Shown here: one piece after another, positions 14,986-21,223 of the stretch
Layout: each line of letters opens with the position of its first letter
Position numbering within the stretch: position 1 is the first letter of the stretch
Assembly: GCF_946885855.1 (NCBI RefSeq)
Contig: NZ_CAMPHH010000017.1
Coordinates: 1 to 21,223 of the forward strand
Length of the DNA: 21,223 nucleotides
Reading direction: 5' to 3'
Origin: an uncultured Actinotalea sp.
Lineage (GTDB): Bacteria > Actinomycetota > Actinomycetes > Actinomycetales > Cellulomonadaceae
Position numbers and translations under genes: made by a program
The notes under the pieces: generated by a model
Database searches by the model: none
Told to the model about the DNA's origin: nothing
The model's input: the letters and a program-made list of their open reading frames with translations, nothing else

Positions 14986-15567
14986 GTGCCCACGACGAAG
15001 GACCTCCGCGCCGCCCTGGACATCGCCGGCTACTACCCCGAGCTCGTGGCCGACGTGCTCGACGTCGCCCTGGGGGGCGAGGACGTCGTGGCCCACCTCG
15101 TCCACCCCGAGACGACGTTCGACGCGGCCGAGGTGCGCCGGCACGTGACCGTCCTCGTGCTGACGCCGACGCGGCTGGTCCTGGCCCACGTGGACGACCA
15201 CCCGGCGGACTCGGTGCACCCGTCGGCGAGCGCCTCGGCGACGACCGAGTCCGTCCCGCTGGAGCAGGTCCACACGGTCGGCCTCACCCATGTCGTCCCC
15301 GTGCCCGAGCGCCACCGGGCGGGCGCCACCCCCGCGGAGCTCACCCTCGCCCTCGGCTGGGGTGCCGTGCGGCGGATCGACCTCGAGCCGGCCACGTGCG
15401 GCGACCCCGACTGCGACGCCGACCACGGCCTGTCCGGGACGAGCTCGCCGGACGACGTCGTCGTCCGGGTCTCGGCGCGCGCCGAGGGCAAGGACGCCGT
15501 GCGCGCTGCCGTGGCCTTCGCCCGGGCCCTGTCGACGGCCACCGCCCGCGTGCGAGGGCGCGCGTGA
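14986..15567 (+). CDS. DUF5998 family protein
   Basis: This 193-residue actinobacterial protein of unknown function is recognisable by its start PTTKDLRAALDIAGYYPELVADVLDVAL, the HPETTFDAAEVRRHVTVLVLTPTRLV segment and a Cys-rich turn CGDPDCDADHG (Cys138, Cys143, His147) that could bind a metal. No signal peptide or membrane segment is present, so it is probably cytoplasmic. I chose GTG 14986 rather than the in-frame GTG 14914 because the family starts here and GGGAGG lies just upstream. A weak 6-bp hairpin (14937-14942 with 14953-14958) lies in the gap after the acyltransferase gene. The stop overlaps the GTG of the phosphodiesterase gene by 4 nt, and the two are likely functional partners. 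Confidence 0.88.
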   Translation: MPTTKDLRAALDIAGYYPELVADVLDVALGGEDVVAHLVHPETTFDAAEVRRHVTVLVLTPTRLVLAHVDDHPADSVHPSASASATTESVPLEQVHTVGLTHVVPVPERHRAGATPAELTLALGWGAVRRIDLEPATCGDPDCDADHGLSGTSSPDDVVVRVSARAEGKDAVRAAVAFARALSTATARVRGRA

Positions 15568-16736
15568 CGGCGGTGACCGACGCCCTCGGCACCGCAGGCT
15601 TCGTCCTGCCGGACTACGGCGGCCTCTGCCTGGACCGGGTGCTGCCGGCGGCGATCGGGGCGCTCGGCGCCACGGTCCCCGCCGGGGCGGGCGACGCCGC
15701 CGCGGCCGCCGGGCAGCTGGGGGTGCCCGCCACCGACCGGGTGGTGGTCGTCCTCGTCGACGGCCTCGGCCAGCGCATGCTCGCGGAGCGTGCGGGCCAC
15801 GCGCCGTTCCTGCGTCGCCTGCTGCCGCAGGCACGCGTCCTGACGTGCGGCTTCCCCTCGACGACGGCGACGTCGATGGGCCTGCTCGGGACGGGGTGCG
15901 GGACGGGACGCACGGGTCTGGCCGGGTACACCGTGCGCAACCCGGCCGACGGTGGCCTCGCGAACCTGGTGTCGTGGGACGGCGCCGGGGAGCCCCGGCG
16001 GTGGCAGCGCGAGCCGTCGCTGCTGTCGTACGCGGCGGAGCAGGGCGTGCGGGTCCACTCGGTGGGCCCCGCCGCCTTCGCCGGCTCGGGGCTGACGGAG
16101 GCCGCGCTGTCCGGCGCGACGTACGTGGGCGCCGAGACGCTGGAGGCACGGGTCGACGCCGCGCTCCGGGTGCTGCGCAGCGGCCCGGGTCTCGTCTACC
16201 TCTACTGGGGCCACGTCGACAAGGTCGGGCACCAGCACGGGTGGCGCTCGCCGGAGTGGGGCGACGAGCTCGCCGCCGCCGACGCCGAGCTCGGCCGCCT
16301 CGCGCGGTCGGTGCCCCGGGGGACCGTCGTGCTCGTCACCGCCGACCACGGCATGGTCGACATCGACCCCGCGCTGCTCGTGGACGTGGCCGGGGACCCC
16401 GACCTGCGGGCGGACGTCGAGCTGGTCGCGGGCGAGCCGAGGGCGACCCACGTGCACGCGGCCCCGGGCGCCACCGCGGAGGTCGCGGCGCGCTGGCGCG
16501 AGCGGCTCCGCGACGTCGCCGTCGTGCTCGAGCGCGACGACGCCGTGGCCGCGGGTCTGTTCGGCGAGGTCGCGCCGCACGTCGTGCCCGTGCTGGGGGA
16601 CGTCGTCGTGGCGGCCACCGGGCGCGCCGGCGTGGTGGACTCCCGGACGCAGACGCCGCACTCGCTGCTGCTCCGCGGCATGCACGGCTCGTTGACGGAG
16701 GGGGAGATCGAGATCCCCCTGCTCGTGGTGGCGTGA
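15564..16736 (+). CDS. alkaline-phosphatase superfamily nucleotide pyrophosphatase/phosphodiesterase
   Basis: This 390-residue enzyme belongs to the type I phosphodiesterase/nucleotide pyrophosphatase group (PF01663-like) of the alkaline phosphatase superfamily. It hydrolyses phosphodiester or phosphoanhydride bonds using two metal ions. Metal ligands and nucleophile are visible: Asp66 in VVLVDGLGQ, the nucleophile region FPSTTATS (Thr100/Thr101), the D-x3-G-H-x-H signature in GHVDKVGHQHG, TADHGMVDI, and a late His in GMHGSLTEGE. No signal peptide is seen, so a cytoplasmic location is likely. GTG 15564 overlaps the previous stop (GTGA); GTG 15573 is a possible alternative. A thymidine kinase gene follows after 12 nt with its ribosome binding site overlapping this stop, so the three genes form an operon. 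The substrate is unknown. Confidence 0.9.
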   Translation: MTAVTDALGTAGFVLPDYGGLCLDRVLPAAIGALGATVPAGAGDAAAAAGQLGVPATDRVVVVLVDGLGQRMLAERAGHAPFLRRLLPQARVLTCGFPSTTATSMGLLGTGCGTGRTGLAGYTVRNPADGGLANLVSWDGAGEPRRWQREPSLLSYAAEQGVRVHSVGPAAFAGSGLTEAALSGATYVGAETLEARVDAALRVLRSGPGLVYLYWGHVDKVGHQHGWRSPEWGDELAAADAELGRLARSVPRGTVVLVTADHGMVDIDPALLVDVAGDPDLRADVELVAGEPRATHVHAAPGATAEVAARWRERLRDVAVVLERDDAVAAGLFGEVAPHVVPVLGDVVVAATGRAGVVDSRTQTPHSLLLRGMHGSLTEGEIEIPLLVVA

Positions 16737-16748
16737 GGAGACCGGACC

Positions 16749-17411
16749 GTGGCGGAGCTCGTGTTCTTCAGCGGGACGATGGACTGCGGGAAGTCCACCC
16801 TCGCCCTCCAGCTGGACCACAACCACGCGGCGCGCGGCCGTGGCGGGGTGATCTTCACGCGGAACGACCGGGCCGGCTCGGACGTGCTGTCCTCGCGCCT
16901 CGGGCTGCGGCACCCGGCGGTGGAGGTGACCGACGGGACGGACTTCTGGGACGAGGTCGTGTCGCGTCGGGGACGCGGTGACCGGGTCGACTACCTCGTC
17001 TGCGACGAGGCGCAGTTCTACACGCCCGGCCAGGTCGAGCAGCTCGCGGCCCTCGTGGACGAGCTCGGGGTCGACGTCTTCGCCTTCGGCATCACCGCCG
17101 ACTTCCGGACCAGGCTCTTCCCCGGCTCCGCGCGGCTGATCGAGCTCGCCGACCGCGTCGAGGTCCTCCAGGTGATGTCACTGTGCTGGTGCGGCGCCCG
17201 GGCGACGCACAACGCGCGGACCGTCCGGGGAGTCATGGTCGTCGAGGGGGAGCAGGTCGTCGTCGGCGACACCGAGGCGGCGACGGAGGTCGGCTACGAG
17301 GTGCTCTGCCGGCGCCACCACATGCGACGCATGACCGTCGCCTCCGCGCGTGCCACCAGTGCCGCCCCCGAGACGCTCGCGTTCACGCTCGACGGGAGCG
17401 TCTCCGCCTAG
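16749..17411 (+). CDS. tdk: thymidine kinase, type II
   Basis: This 220-residue enzyme transfers phosphate from ATP to thymidine, giving dTMP in the salvage pathway. The P-loop GTMDCGKST (residues 9-17) and the catalytic DEAQF motif (86-90, Glu87 the likely base) mark the type II (TK1-like) family. A zinc site is suggested by LCWCGARATHNAR and by VLCRRHHM near the C-terminus. The start is GTG 16749, with GAGGAG at 16735-16740 overlapping the stop of the phosphodiesterase gene, so the kinase depends on the same transcript. Length fits the family. The C-terminal 25 residues are Ala/Thr-rich and probably disordered. It converges on sepH with a 61-nt gap that holds a small direct repeat and no clear hairpin. 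Confidence 0.95.
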   Translation: MAELVFFSGTMDCGKSTLALQLDHNHAARGRGGVIFTRNDRAGSDVLSSRLGLRHPAVEVTDGTDFWDEVVSRRGRGDRVDYLVCDEAQFYTPGQVEQLAALVDELGVDVFAFGITADFRTRLFPGSARLIELADRVEVLQVMSLCWCGARATHNARTVRGVMVVEGEQVVVGDTEAATEVGYEVLCRRHHMRRMTVASARATSAAPETLAFTLDGSVSA

Positions 17412-17437
17412 GAGGCTCGGTCAGCCGGCCACGCGAG

Positions 17438-17465
17438 CGGACCTGCCCGGCCCGGACCTGCCCGG
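17438..17465. repeat. 13-nt direct repeat between tdk and sepH
   Basis: CGGACCTGCCCGG occurs at 17438-17450 and again at 17453-17465, period 15, in the 61-nt gap between two convergent genes. It may mark slipped replication or act in a shared 3' end; no strong hairpin is visible. Confidence 0.6.
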
Positions 17466-17472
17466 AGCGGTC

Positions 17473-18759
17473 TCAGTCGGACTTCGCGCCGAAGACGATC
17501 TCGTCCCAGCTCGGCACGCTGGCCCGACCGCGCTTGGCGCGCCCGCGCGAGGCACCCGCCGCGCGGCCGCCGGCGCTCCGCTCGGCGCTCGTGCCGGGAG
17601 ACGTCTCGGGAGGGGTTCCCGAGCCCGAGCCGCTGGCCGCGCCTCCGCCCGCGTCCGGGGTGTCGGACCGGGAGGCCGACTCGGCCGTCCCTGACGTCCC
17701 GGTCGCGTCCGGCACGTCCGACGCCTCGTCCCTTCCGTCCGCAGCCGTGGCCGACGCCGCCGACCCGACCGGTTCCTCGGCCGCCGCACGGGCCGAAGGG
17801 GTGCTGCTGGCCCCGTCCCGCAGGCGCGGACCCGACGGCAGCGGGAGCACCTGGGCGTCGACCGCGAGATCCGGGCGCGAGTGCGGCGGGTGCGCGGCCG
17901 GGACCGTCAGCTCCGGGTTGTCGAAGTCGAAGGCGTGCTGCGGGCCGAAGCCCTCGAACGCGTCGTCGTCCTCGTCGTCCTCGGCCACCTCGACGCGCTG
18001 GCGGGTCCCGCGCCGGTCGGAGAGGTCGTCCAGCAGCGCCGCCGTCGCCTCGAACGGGTCCTCCGGCTCCGCCTCGGGTGCCGCGGGCGGCAGGTCGACG
18101 GACGCCAGGAGCGGTCGCAGCGCCGCGTCCACGTCGACCTCGGCGGAAGCGGGGCGGACCGCCGTGAGGTGCCGGCGGGGGATCGGTGCGTCCCCGAGGT
18201 CCGTCTCCGAGAGCCACCGTGCCTCGTCGTCCTCGGCCCGGAGCGTGCGGGCGGCCGCGTCGAAGGTCCACCGGGCGGTCCGGATCGCGTCGCCCACCAG
18301 GAAGGTGACCTCGACCGTCCACCGGCCGTTGCTCGGGCGGAACGCGTCCCAGCTCACGTCCTCGACGCCGACGCCGCGGGTGGCGAGGCGGTCGGTGACG
18401 AGGTCGCCCAGCACGGGGGTGCCCGGGTCGTGCCCGATCCGCGTGGCGCGGGCCTGGCCGGCGACGAACTCGCGCTCGGCCAGCACGGGGCCCTCGTACC
18501 GCCGGACCAGCTCCACCGGCATGCCGGCGTCGGCCGCCACGTCCTCGGCGCGGGCTCCCGCGCGGATCCGGGCCTGGATCTCCCGGGGCGGCAGGGCGCC
18601 GGACAGCTCGACGCGCGCCTGCTCCAGGTGCGCCCGGTCGCGGCGGACCGCTGCCCGCAGCGCGTCGTCGATGGGCAGGCGGAAACGTCGGCCGTCCGGG
18701 GACTCCAGGAGCACGTGCTCCCCGTCCTCGTGCAGCCCGACGAGCGTCAGCTCTCCCAT
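17473..18759 (-). CDS. sepH: SepH, FtsZ-regulating cell division protein (DUF3071)
   Basis: This 428-residue protein matches SepH, an actinobacterial regulator that binds FtsZ and promotes Z-ring assembly (known from Streptomyces and Mycobacterium). The N-terminal DUF3071 domain starts MGELTLVGLHEDGEHVLL and includes a helix-turn-helix at about residues 57-90 (LPPREIQARIRAGARAEDV). A C-terminal conserved tail, VPSWDEIVFGAK, ends the protein; both elements are described as important for FtsZ binding. Between them lies a long disordered linker (about 245-410), first acidic (EDDEDDDAFEGFG) then rich in Ser, Ala, Gly and Pro. I chose ATG 18759, with GGAGGAGGT just upstream. A longer open frame exists upstream but lies over the IMPase gene on the other strand and is a shadow. 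It is divergent from the inositol monophosphatase gene across 90 nt. Confidence 0.93.
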   Translation of the reverse strand: MGELTLVGLHEDGEHVLLESPDGRRFRLPIDDALRAAVRRDRAHLEQARVELSGALPPREIQARIRAGARAEDVAADAGMPVELVRRYEGPVLAEREFVAGQARATRIGHDPGTPVLGDLVTDRLATRGVGVEDVSWDAFRPSNGRWTVEVTFLVGDAIRTARWTFDAAARTLRAEDDEARWLSETDLGDAPIPRRHLTAVRPASAEVDVDAALRPLLASVDLPPAAPEAEPEDPFEATAALLDDLSDRRGTRQRVEVAEDDEDDDAFEGFGPQHAFDFDNPELTVPAAHPPHSRPDLAVDAQVLPLPSGPRLRDGASSTPSARAAAEEPVGSAASATAADGRDEASDVPDATGTSGTAESASRSDTPDAGGGAASGSGSGTPPETSPGTSAERSAGGRAAGASRGRAKRGRASVPSWDEIVFGAKSD

Positions 18760-18837
18760 GGCACCTCCTCCCACGGGGAGAGCCTGCCACTGCACCGGGC
18801 CGGGCGCCGGGAGGCGGACCGGTGTGCCGCCGTCGGG

Positions 18838-18843
18838 GAGGAT
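18838..18843 (+). promoter_or_regulatory. GAGGAT: -10 element or Shine-Dalgarno for the IMPase gene
   Basis: GAGGAT ends 6 nt before ATG 18850, the leaderless spacing. The overlapping GGGGAGG (18835-18841) would also serve as a ribosome binding site with an 8-nt spacer. The sequence cannot tell which. Confidence 0.4.
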
Positions 18844-18849
18844 GGCCCG

Positions 18850-19779
18850 ATGGACACCCCGGCCCGTCGCACCGACACCGACCGCACGCCCACCACGACC
18901 GGCGCCGATGCCGACGGCGCGCCGTCGGTCGCCGGCGGGTACGACGTCGGCGCGCTGCGCGATCTCGCCGAGCGGGCCGCGCGCGCCGCCGGAACTCTCG
19001 TCCGCGACGGACGCCCGGAGACCGTCGAGGTCGCGGCGACGAAGACCAGTGCCGTCGACGTCGTCACCCAGATGGACCTCGCCGCCGAGCGCACGCTGCG
19101 GGAGGTGATCCTGCGGGAGCGGCCCCACGACGGCGTGCTGGGCGAGGAGGGAGGTCTCGTGCCGGGCACCAGCGGCATCACGTGGGTCCTCGACCCGATC
19201 GACGGCACGGTCAACTACCTCTACGGCATCCCCGCCTTCGCCGTGTCGGTCGCCGCGGTCGCCGGACCGCCCGATCCCGGTGCCTGGACCCTGCTGGCCG
19301 GCTGCGTCCACGCCGTCGCGGACGGCCGCACCTGGACGGCCGGGCGGGACCAGGGCGCGGAGCTCGACGGCCGGGCGGTCCACGTCAACGCCGCACGGCC
19401 GCTGGCCGAGAGCCTGTGCGGCACGGGCTTCGGGTACCGGTCCGACCGCCGGCGCGCCCAGGCCCGCGTTCTGCTGGAGGTCCTGCCGCGGGTCCGTGAC
19501 GTGCGGCGGATCGGCTCGGCCGCGATGGACCTGTGCCTGGTCGCGTCCGGTGGGCTCGACCTGTACTTCGAGCGCGGCCTCAACCCGTGGGACCTCGCGG
19601 CCGCGCAGCTGGTGGCACAGGAGGCGGGTGCCGTGGTCACGGGCCTGCGGGGGCAGGCCGCGGCGACGGCGATGACGGTCGCCGGACCGGCACCCACGGT
19701 CCGGGACCTCGTCGCCCTGCTCGAGTCCCTCGACGCGGACGACGACGGCGCGCCCGGGCCGGGCGGGGCGGACGGCTGA
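18850..19779 (+). CDS. suhB: inositol monophosphatase family protein
   Basis: This 309-residue Mg-dependent phosphatase belongs to the inositol monophosphatase/SuhB family. Metal-binding residues are visible: Glu99/Glu100 in LGEEGG, Asp115 and Asp118 in WVLDPIDGTVNY, and Asp248 in NPWDLAAAQLVAQEAG. In actinobacteria such enzymes feed the inositol needed for phosphatidylinositol lipids and mycothiol; SuhB can also act in rRNA antitermination in other bacteria. The symbol follows the SuhB ortholog in the same sigA-to-dut neighbourhood of Mycobacterium (from memory). The first about 30 residues are Thr/Asp-rich and unusual, and the tail ends in Asp/Gly/Pro. It is divergent from sepH; DUF4193 follows after 179 nt with its own promoter candidates. 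Confidence 0.9.
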   Translation: MDTPARRTDTDRTPTTTGADADGAPSVAGGYDVGALRDLAERAARAAGTLVRDGRPETVEVAATKTSAVDVVTQMDLAAERTLREVILRERPHDGVLGEEGGLVPGTSGITWVLDPIDGTVNYLYGIPAFAVSVAAVAGPPDPGAWTLLAGCVHAVADGRTWTAGRDQGAELDGRAVHVNAARPLAESLCGTGFGYRSDRRRAQARVLLEVLPRVRDVRRIGSAAMDLCLVASGGLDLYFERGLNPWDLAAAQLVAQEAGAVVTGLRGQAAATAMTVAGPAPTVRDLVALLESLDADDDGAPGPGGADG

Positions 19780-19843
19780 CGCTCCGGCCCCGCCGGTGCG
19801 GCCGCCGCGACGACCCTGTGTGCGCGGGACCACGGCGATAGGG

Positions 19844-19849
19844 CACAAT
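19844..19849 (+). promoter_or_regulatory. possible housekeeping -10 element of the DUF4193 gene
   Basis: CACAAT in GATAGGGCACAATC resembles TANNNT with C in first place. It would give a leader of about 100 nt before ATG 19959. The -35 region is not convincing. Confidence 0.3.
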
Positions 19850-19868
19850 CCCCACGCCGAGCGGACGC

Positions 19869-19894
19869 GGGAACATTGGACCGACCTCGTGCAT
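19869..19894 (+). promoter_or_regulatory. possible ECF-sigma (SigH/SigR-type) promoter of the DUF4193 gene
   Basis: GGGAAC (19869-19874) matches the -35 of the SigH/SigR class (GGGAAT/GGGAAC). After a 17-nt spacer comes CATTGA, one base from the expected GTT core. The leader to ATG 19959 would be about 60 nt. A thiol-stress link would suit a protein with four cysteines, but this is inference. Confidence 0.3.
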
Positions 19895-19958
19895 TGAGTA
19901 CGTACCGACGTCGTCCTCCGCGCCGACGCCCCACGATCTCCGGAGTGTGAAGAGCCTG

Positions 19959-20258
19959 ATGGCAACCGACTACGACGCACCGCGCAAGACCGACGAGGAC
20001 CTCAGCGAGGACTCCCTCCAGGAGCTGCAGGCGCGCCGGTCCGACAAGAACTCGGGCGTGGTCGACGAGGACGAGACGGAGGCCGCCGAGGGGTTCGAGC
20101 TGCCCGGGGCCGACCTGTCCGGTGAGGAGCTGTCGGTCCGCGTCCTGCCGCGCCAGGCCGACGAGTTCACCTGCTCCAGCTGCTTCCTCGTGCACCACCG
20201 CAGCCAGCTCGCGGGCGAGCGCAACGGTCAGCCGATCTGCTCCGAGTGCGCCGCCTGA
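19959..20258 (+). CDS. DUF4193 zinc-ribbon protein
   Basis: This 99-residue acidic protein is conserved in actinobacteria and begins MATDYDAPRKTDEDLSEDSLQEL. The C-terminal third holds a zinc-ribbon with Cys72-x2-Cys75 (TCSSCFLVHH) and Cys94-x2-Cys97 (ICSECAA). The N-terminal half is Asp/Glu-rich and likely disordered. The family's function is unknown; the same gene lies between suhB and dut in Mycobacterium (from memory). ATG 19959 is preferred to GTG 19947, although both have weak ribosome binding sites (GAAGAG at 19949-19954; GGAG at 19942-19945). Its last 31 bases overlap the 3' end of the DUF3093 gene on the other strand. The 179-nt upstream gap holds two candidate promoters. Confidence 0.93.
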   Translation: MATDYDAPRKTDEDLSEDSLQELQARRSDKNSGVVDEDETEAAEGFELPGADLSGEELSVRVLPRQADEFTCSSCFLVHHRSQLAGERNGQPICSECAA

Positions 20259-20737
20259 GCGCCGCCGCGCGCCGCCTCCACGGCGGCGAGCAGCCGTCCC
20301 GGTGACCGCGAGCTGACGAGCCACGCCGGCGTCGGGTCCTGCGGGTCCACGACCTCGAGCAGGACCGCGCCGGGCAGCCACGAGCGGTAGCACGCGAAGA
20401 GGCGTGCGTCCGAGCCGGGCCCGAGGACCGCGCGCGCCTCGACCCGGTCCAGGACCCGACCGCTGCCGAGGAGCTCGACGGGGATCCTGGCCCGGCCGGC
20501 CCGCAGGTGTCCGTCCCGCACCACGACGAGGGCGCTCGTGGCGGCGACCGCCACCGCGCCGGCCACCAGGGTGACCGCAGCCACCAGGGCTGCCACGGGG
20601 GGTGCGACCGGCAGCAGCGCGACGAGGACGAAGAGGGCGAAACCGGCGACGAAGGCCCAGCCGAGCGGACCGGGCAGCAGACGTTCGAGGTACCCGACGG
20701 AGGTGCCGGTCCCGTTGCGGGCGTCGGGTGCGGTCAT
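20228..20737 (-). CDS. DUF3093 membrane protein
   Basis: This 169-residue protein has two hydrophobic segments, about residues 28-43 and 48-72 (WAFVAGFALFVLVALLPVAPP and ALVAAVTLVAGAVAVAATSAL). A soluble part follows with VVVRDGHLRAGRARIPVELLG and ARLFACYRSWLPGAVLLEVVDPQDPTPAWLVSSRSP. These segments match the DUF3093 family of actinobacteria, whose function is unknown. The pattern of two TMs plus a PH-like beta domain is my inference. ATG 20737 lies 6 nt after GACACT (20744-20749 on the plus strand), so it may be leaderless. It is divergent from dut with only 36 nt between start codons, and convergent with DUF4193, which it overlaps by 31 nt. The same DUF4193/DUF3093/dut arrangement occurs in Mycobacterium (from memory). 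Confidence 0.92.
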   Translation of the reverse strand: MTAPDARNGTGTSVGYLERLLPGPLGWAFVAGFALFVLVALLPVAPPVAALVAAVTLVAGAVAVAATSALVVVRDGHLRAGRARIPVELLGSGRVLDRVEARAVLGPGSDARLFACYRSWLPGAVLLEVVDPQDPTPAWLVSSRSPGRLLAAVEAARGGAQAAHSEQIG

Positions 20738-20743
20738 GGGACC

Positions 20744-20749
20744 AGTGTC
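20744..20749 (-). promoter_or_regulatory. -10 element for leaderless DUF3093 gene
   Basis: GACACT on the minus strand ends 6 nt before the ATG at 20737. A and T stand at the two key positions; the first base is G instead of T. Confidence 0.4.
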
Positions 20750-20761
20750 GCACCGGCGGAC

Positions 20762-20767
20762 TAGAGT
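20762..20767 (+). promoter_or_regulatory. -10 element for leaderless dut
   Basis: TAGAGT ends 6 nt before GTG 20774. No Shine-Dalgarno sequence lies between them. It lies 12 nt from the opposing DUF3093 -10, so the two promoters are nearly back to back. Confidence 0.5.
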
Positions 20768-20773
20768 CGACGT

Positions 20774-21223
20774 GTGCCGCACGCCCCGCACGCCGTCGAC
20801 GTGCTCCTGTCCCTCGTCGAGGACGACCTGCCCGTGCCGGCGTACGCCCACCCGGGCGACGCCGGGGCGGACCTGGTCACCCGCGTGGACGTCGAGCTCG
20901 CACCGGGGGAGCGCGCGACGGTGCCCACCGGCGTCCGGATCGCCCTCCCGGACGGCTACGCCGCCTTCGTCCACCCGCGTTCCGGCCTGGCGGCGCGGCA
21001 CGGCGTCACGGTCCTCAACGCGCCCGGCACGGTCGACGCCGGCTACCGCGGGGAGATCATGGTGACGCTCCTCAACACCGATGCCACCACGCCCGTCGTC
21101 CTGCGGCGGGGAGACCGCGTCGCGCAGCTCGTCGTGCAGCGGGTCGAGCGGGCGAGGTTCGTCCTCGCGGAGCGGTTGCCCGGATCGCACCGGGGCGGGG
21201 GCGGACTCGGCTCGAGCGGGGGC
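20774..21223 (+). CDS. dut: dUTP diphosphatase (dUTPase), 3' end cut by window
   Basis: This homotrimeric enzyme hydrolyses dUTP to dUMP and pyrophosphate, keeping uracil out of DNA and supplying dTMP synthesis. The 150 residues present show all five dUTPase motifs in order: AHPGDAGADL (1), VHPRSGLAARHG (2), LNAPGTVDAGYRGEI with the catalytic Asp and Tyr (3), RRGDRVAQLVV (4) and RGGGGLGSSG at the very end (5). Only the last residues after the Gly-rich arm are missing. I chose GTG 20774 (start PHAPHAVDVLL) because TAGAGT lies 6 nt upstream; GTG 20772 is out of frame. It is divergent from DUF3093, and its place near DUF4193 and suhB is conserved in actinobacteria (from memory). Confidence 0.96.
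   Translation, partial: MPHAPHAVDVLLSLVEDDLPVPAYAHPGDAGADLVTRVDVELAPGERATVPTGVRIALPDGYAAFVHPRSGLAARHGVTVLNAPGTVDAGYRGEIMVTLLNTDATTPVVLRRGDRVAQLVVQRVERARFVLAERLPGSHRGGGGLGSSGG

Overview
The window comes from the chromosome of a very high-GC Gram-positive actinobacterium. The evidence is strong GC bias at third codon positions, frequent GTG starts, mostly G/A-rich ribosome binding sites, and a set of actinobacteria-specific families (DUF4192, DUF5998, SepH, DUF4193, DUF3093). Protein style suggests Micrococcales of the Cellulomonas/Promicromonospora kind, but the genus is an inference. From memory, the blocks sigA ... suhB, DUF4193, DUF3093, dut (as in Mycobacterium) and hrdB ... topoisomerase IV ... 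sepH ... dut (as in Streptomyces) are conserved across actinobacteria, so this is core housekeeping chromosome. I see no insertion sequence, phage, tRNA, rRNA or CRISPR.

Layout. 1-642: the 3' end of a DUF4192 gene and a small universal stress protein. 759-4940: the primary sigma factor gene, starting at a TTG, with a 94-residue two-TM protein 5 nt behind it. A hairpin follows, then a coupled pair (single-TM exported protein and 573-residue DUF5671 membrane protein). 4978-5853 (minus): DUF456 membrane protein and a small zinc-ribbon protein, each with a hairpin at its 3' side. 5988-11913: topoisomerase IV, with parE (plus) and parC (minus) facing each other across a tandem-GNAT acetyltransferase. 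12123-14883: a GNAT/acyl-CoA synthetase (ADP-forming)-like gene broken by a frameshift with an apparent small deletion. 14986-17411: DUF5998, a nucleotide pyrophosphatase/phosphodiesterase and type II thymidine kinase in a tight operon. 17473-18759 (minus): the FtsZ regulator SepH. 18850-21223: inositol monophosphatase, DUF4193, DUF3093 (minus) and dUTPase, which is cut by the window end.

Together the genes cover transcription initiation (SigA), chromosome decatenation (ParE/ParC), cell division (SepH), thymidylate supply and dUTP removal (TK, Dut), and probably protein acylation (GNAT proteins). Much of the expression looks leaderless: several genes start with ATG or GTG 6-7 nt after an A-N3-T type -10 hexamer.

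I did not find a new multi-gene system. The best leads are the frameshifted acyltransferase with its probable direct-repeat deletion, an in-frame tandem duplication of the parE C-terminal tail across its stop codon, a nested dyad between the divergent parC and acyltransferase genes, and the uncharacterised membrane pair behind sigA.
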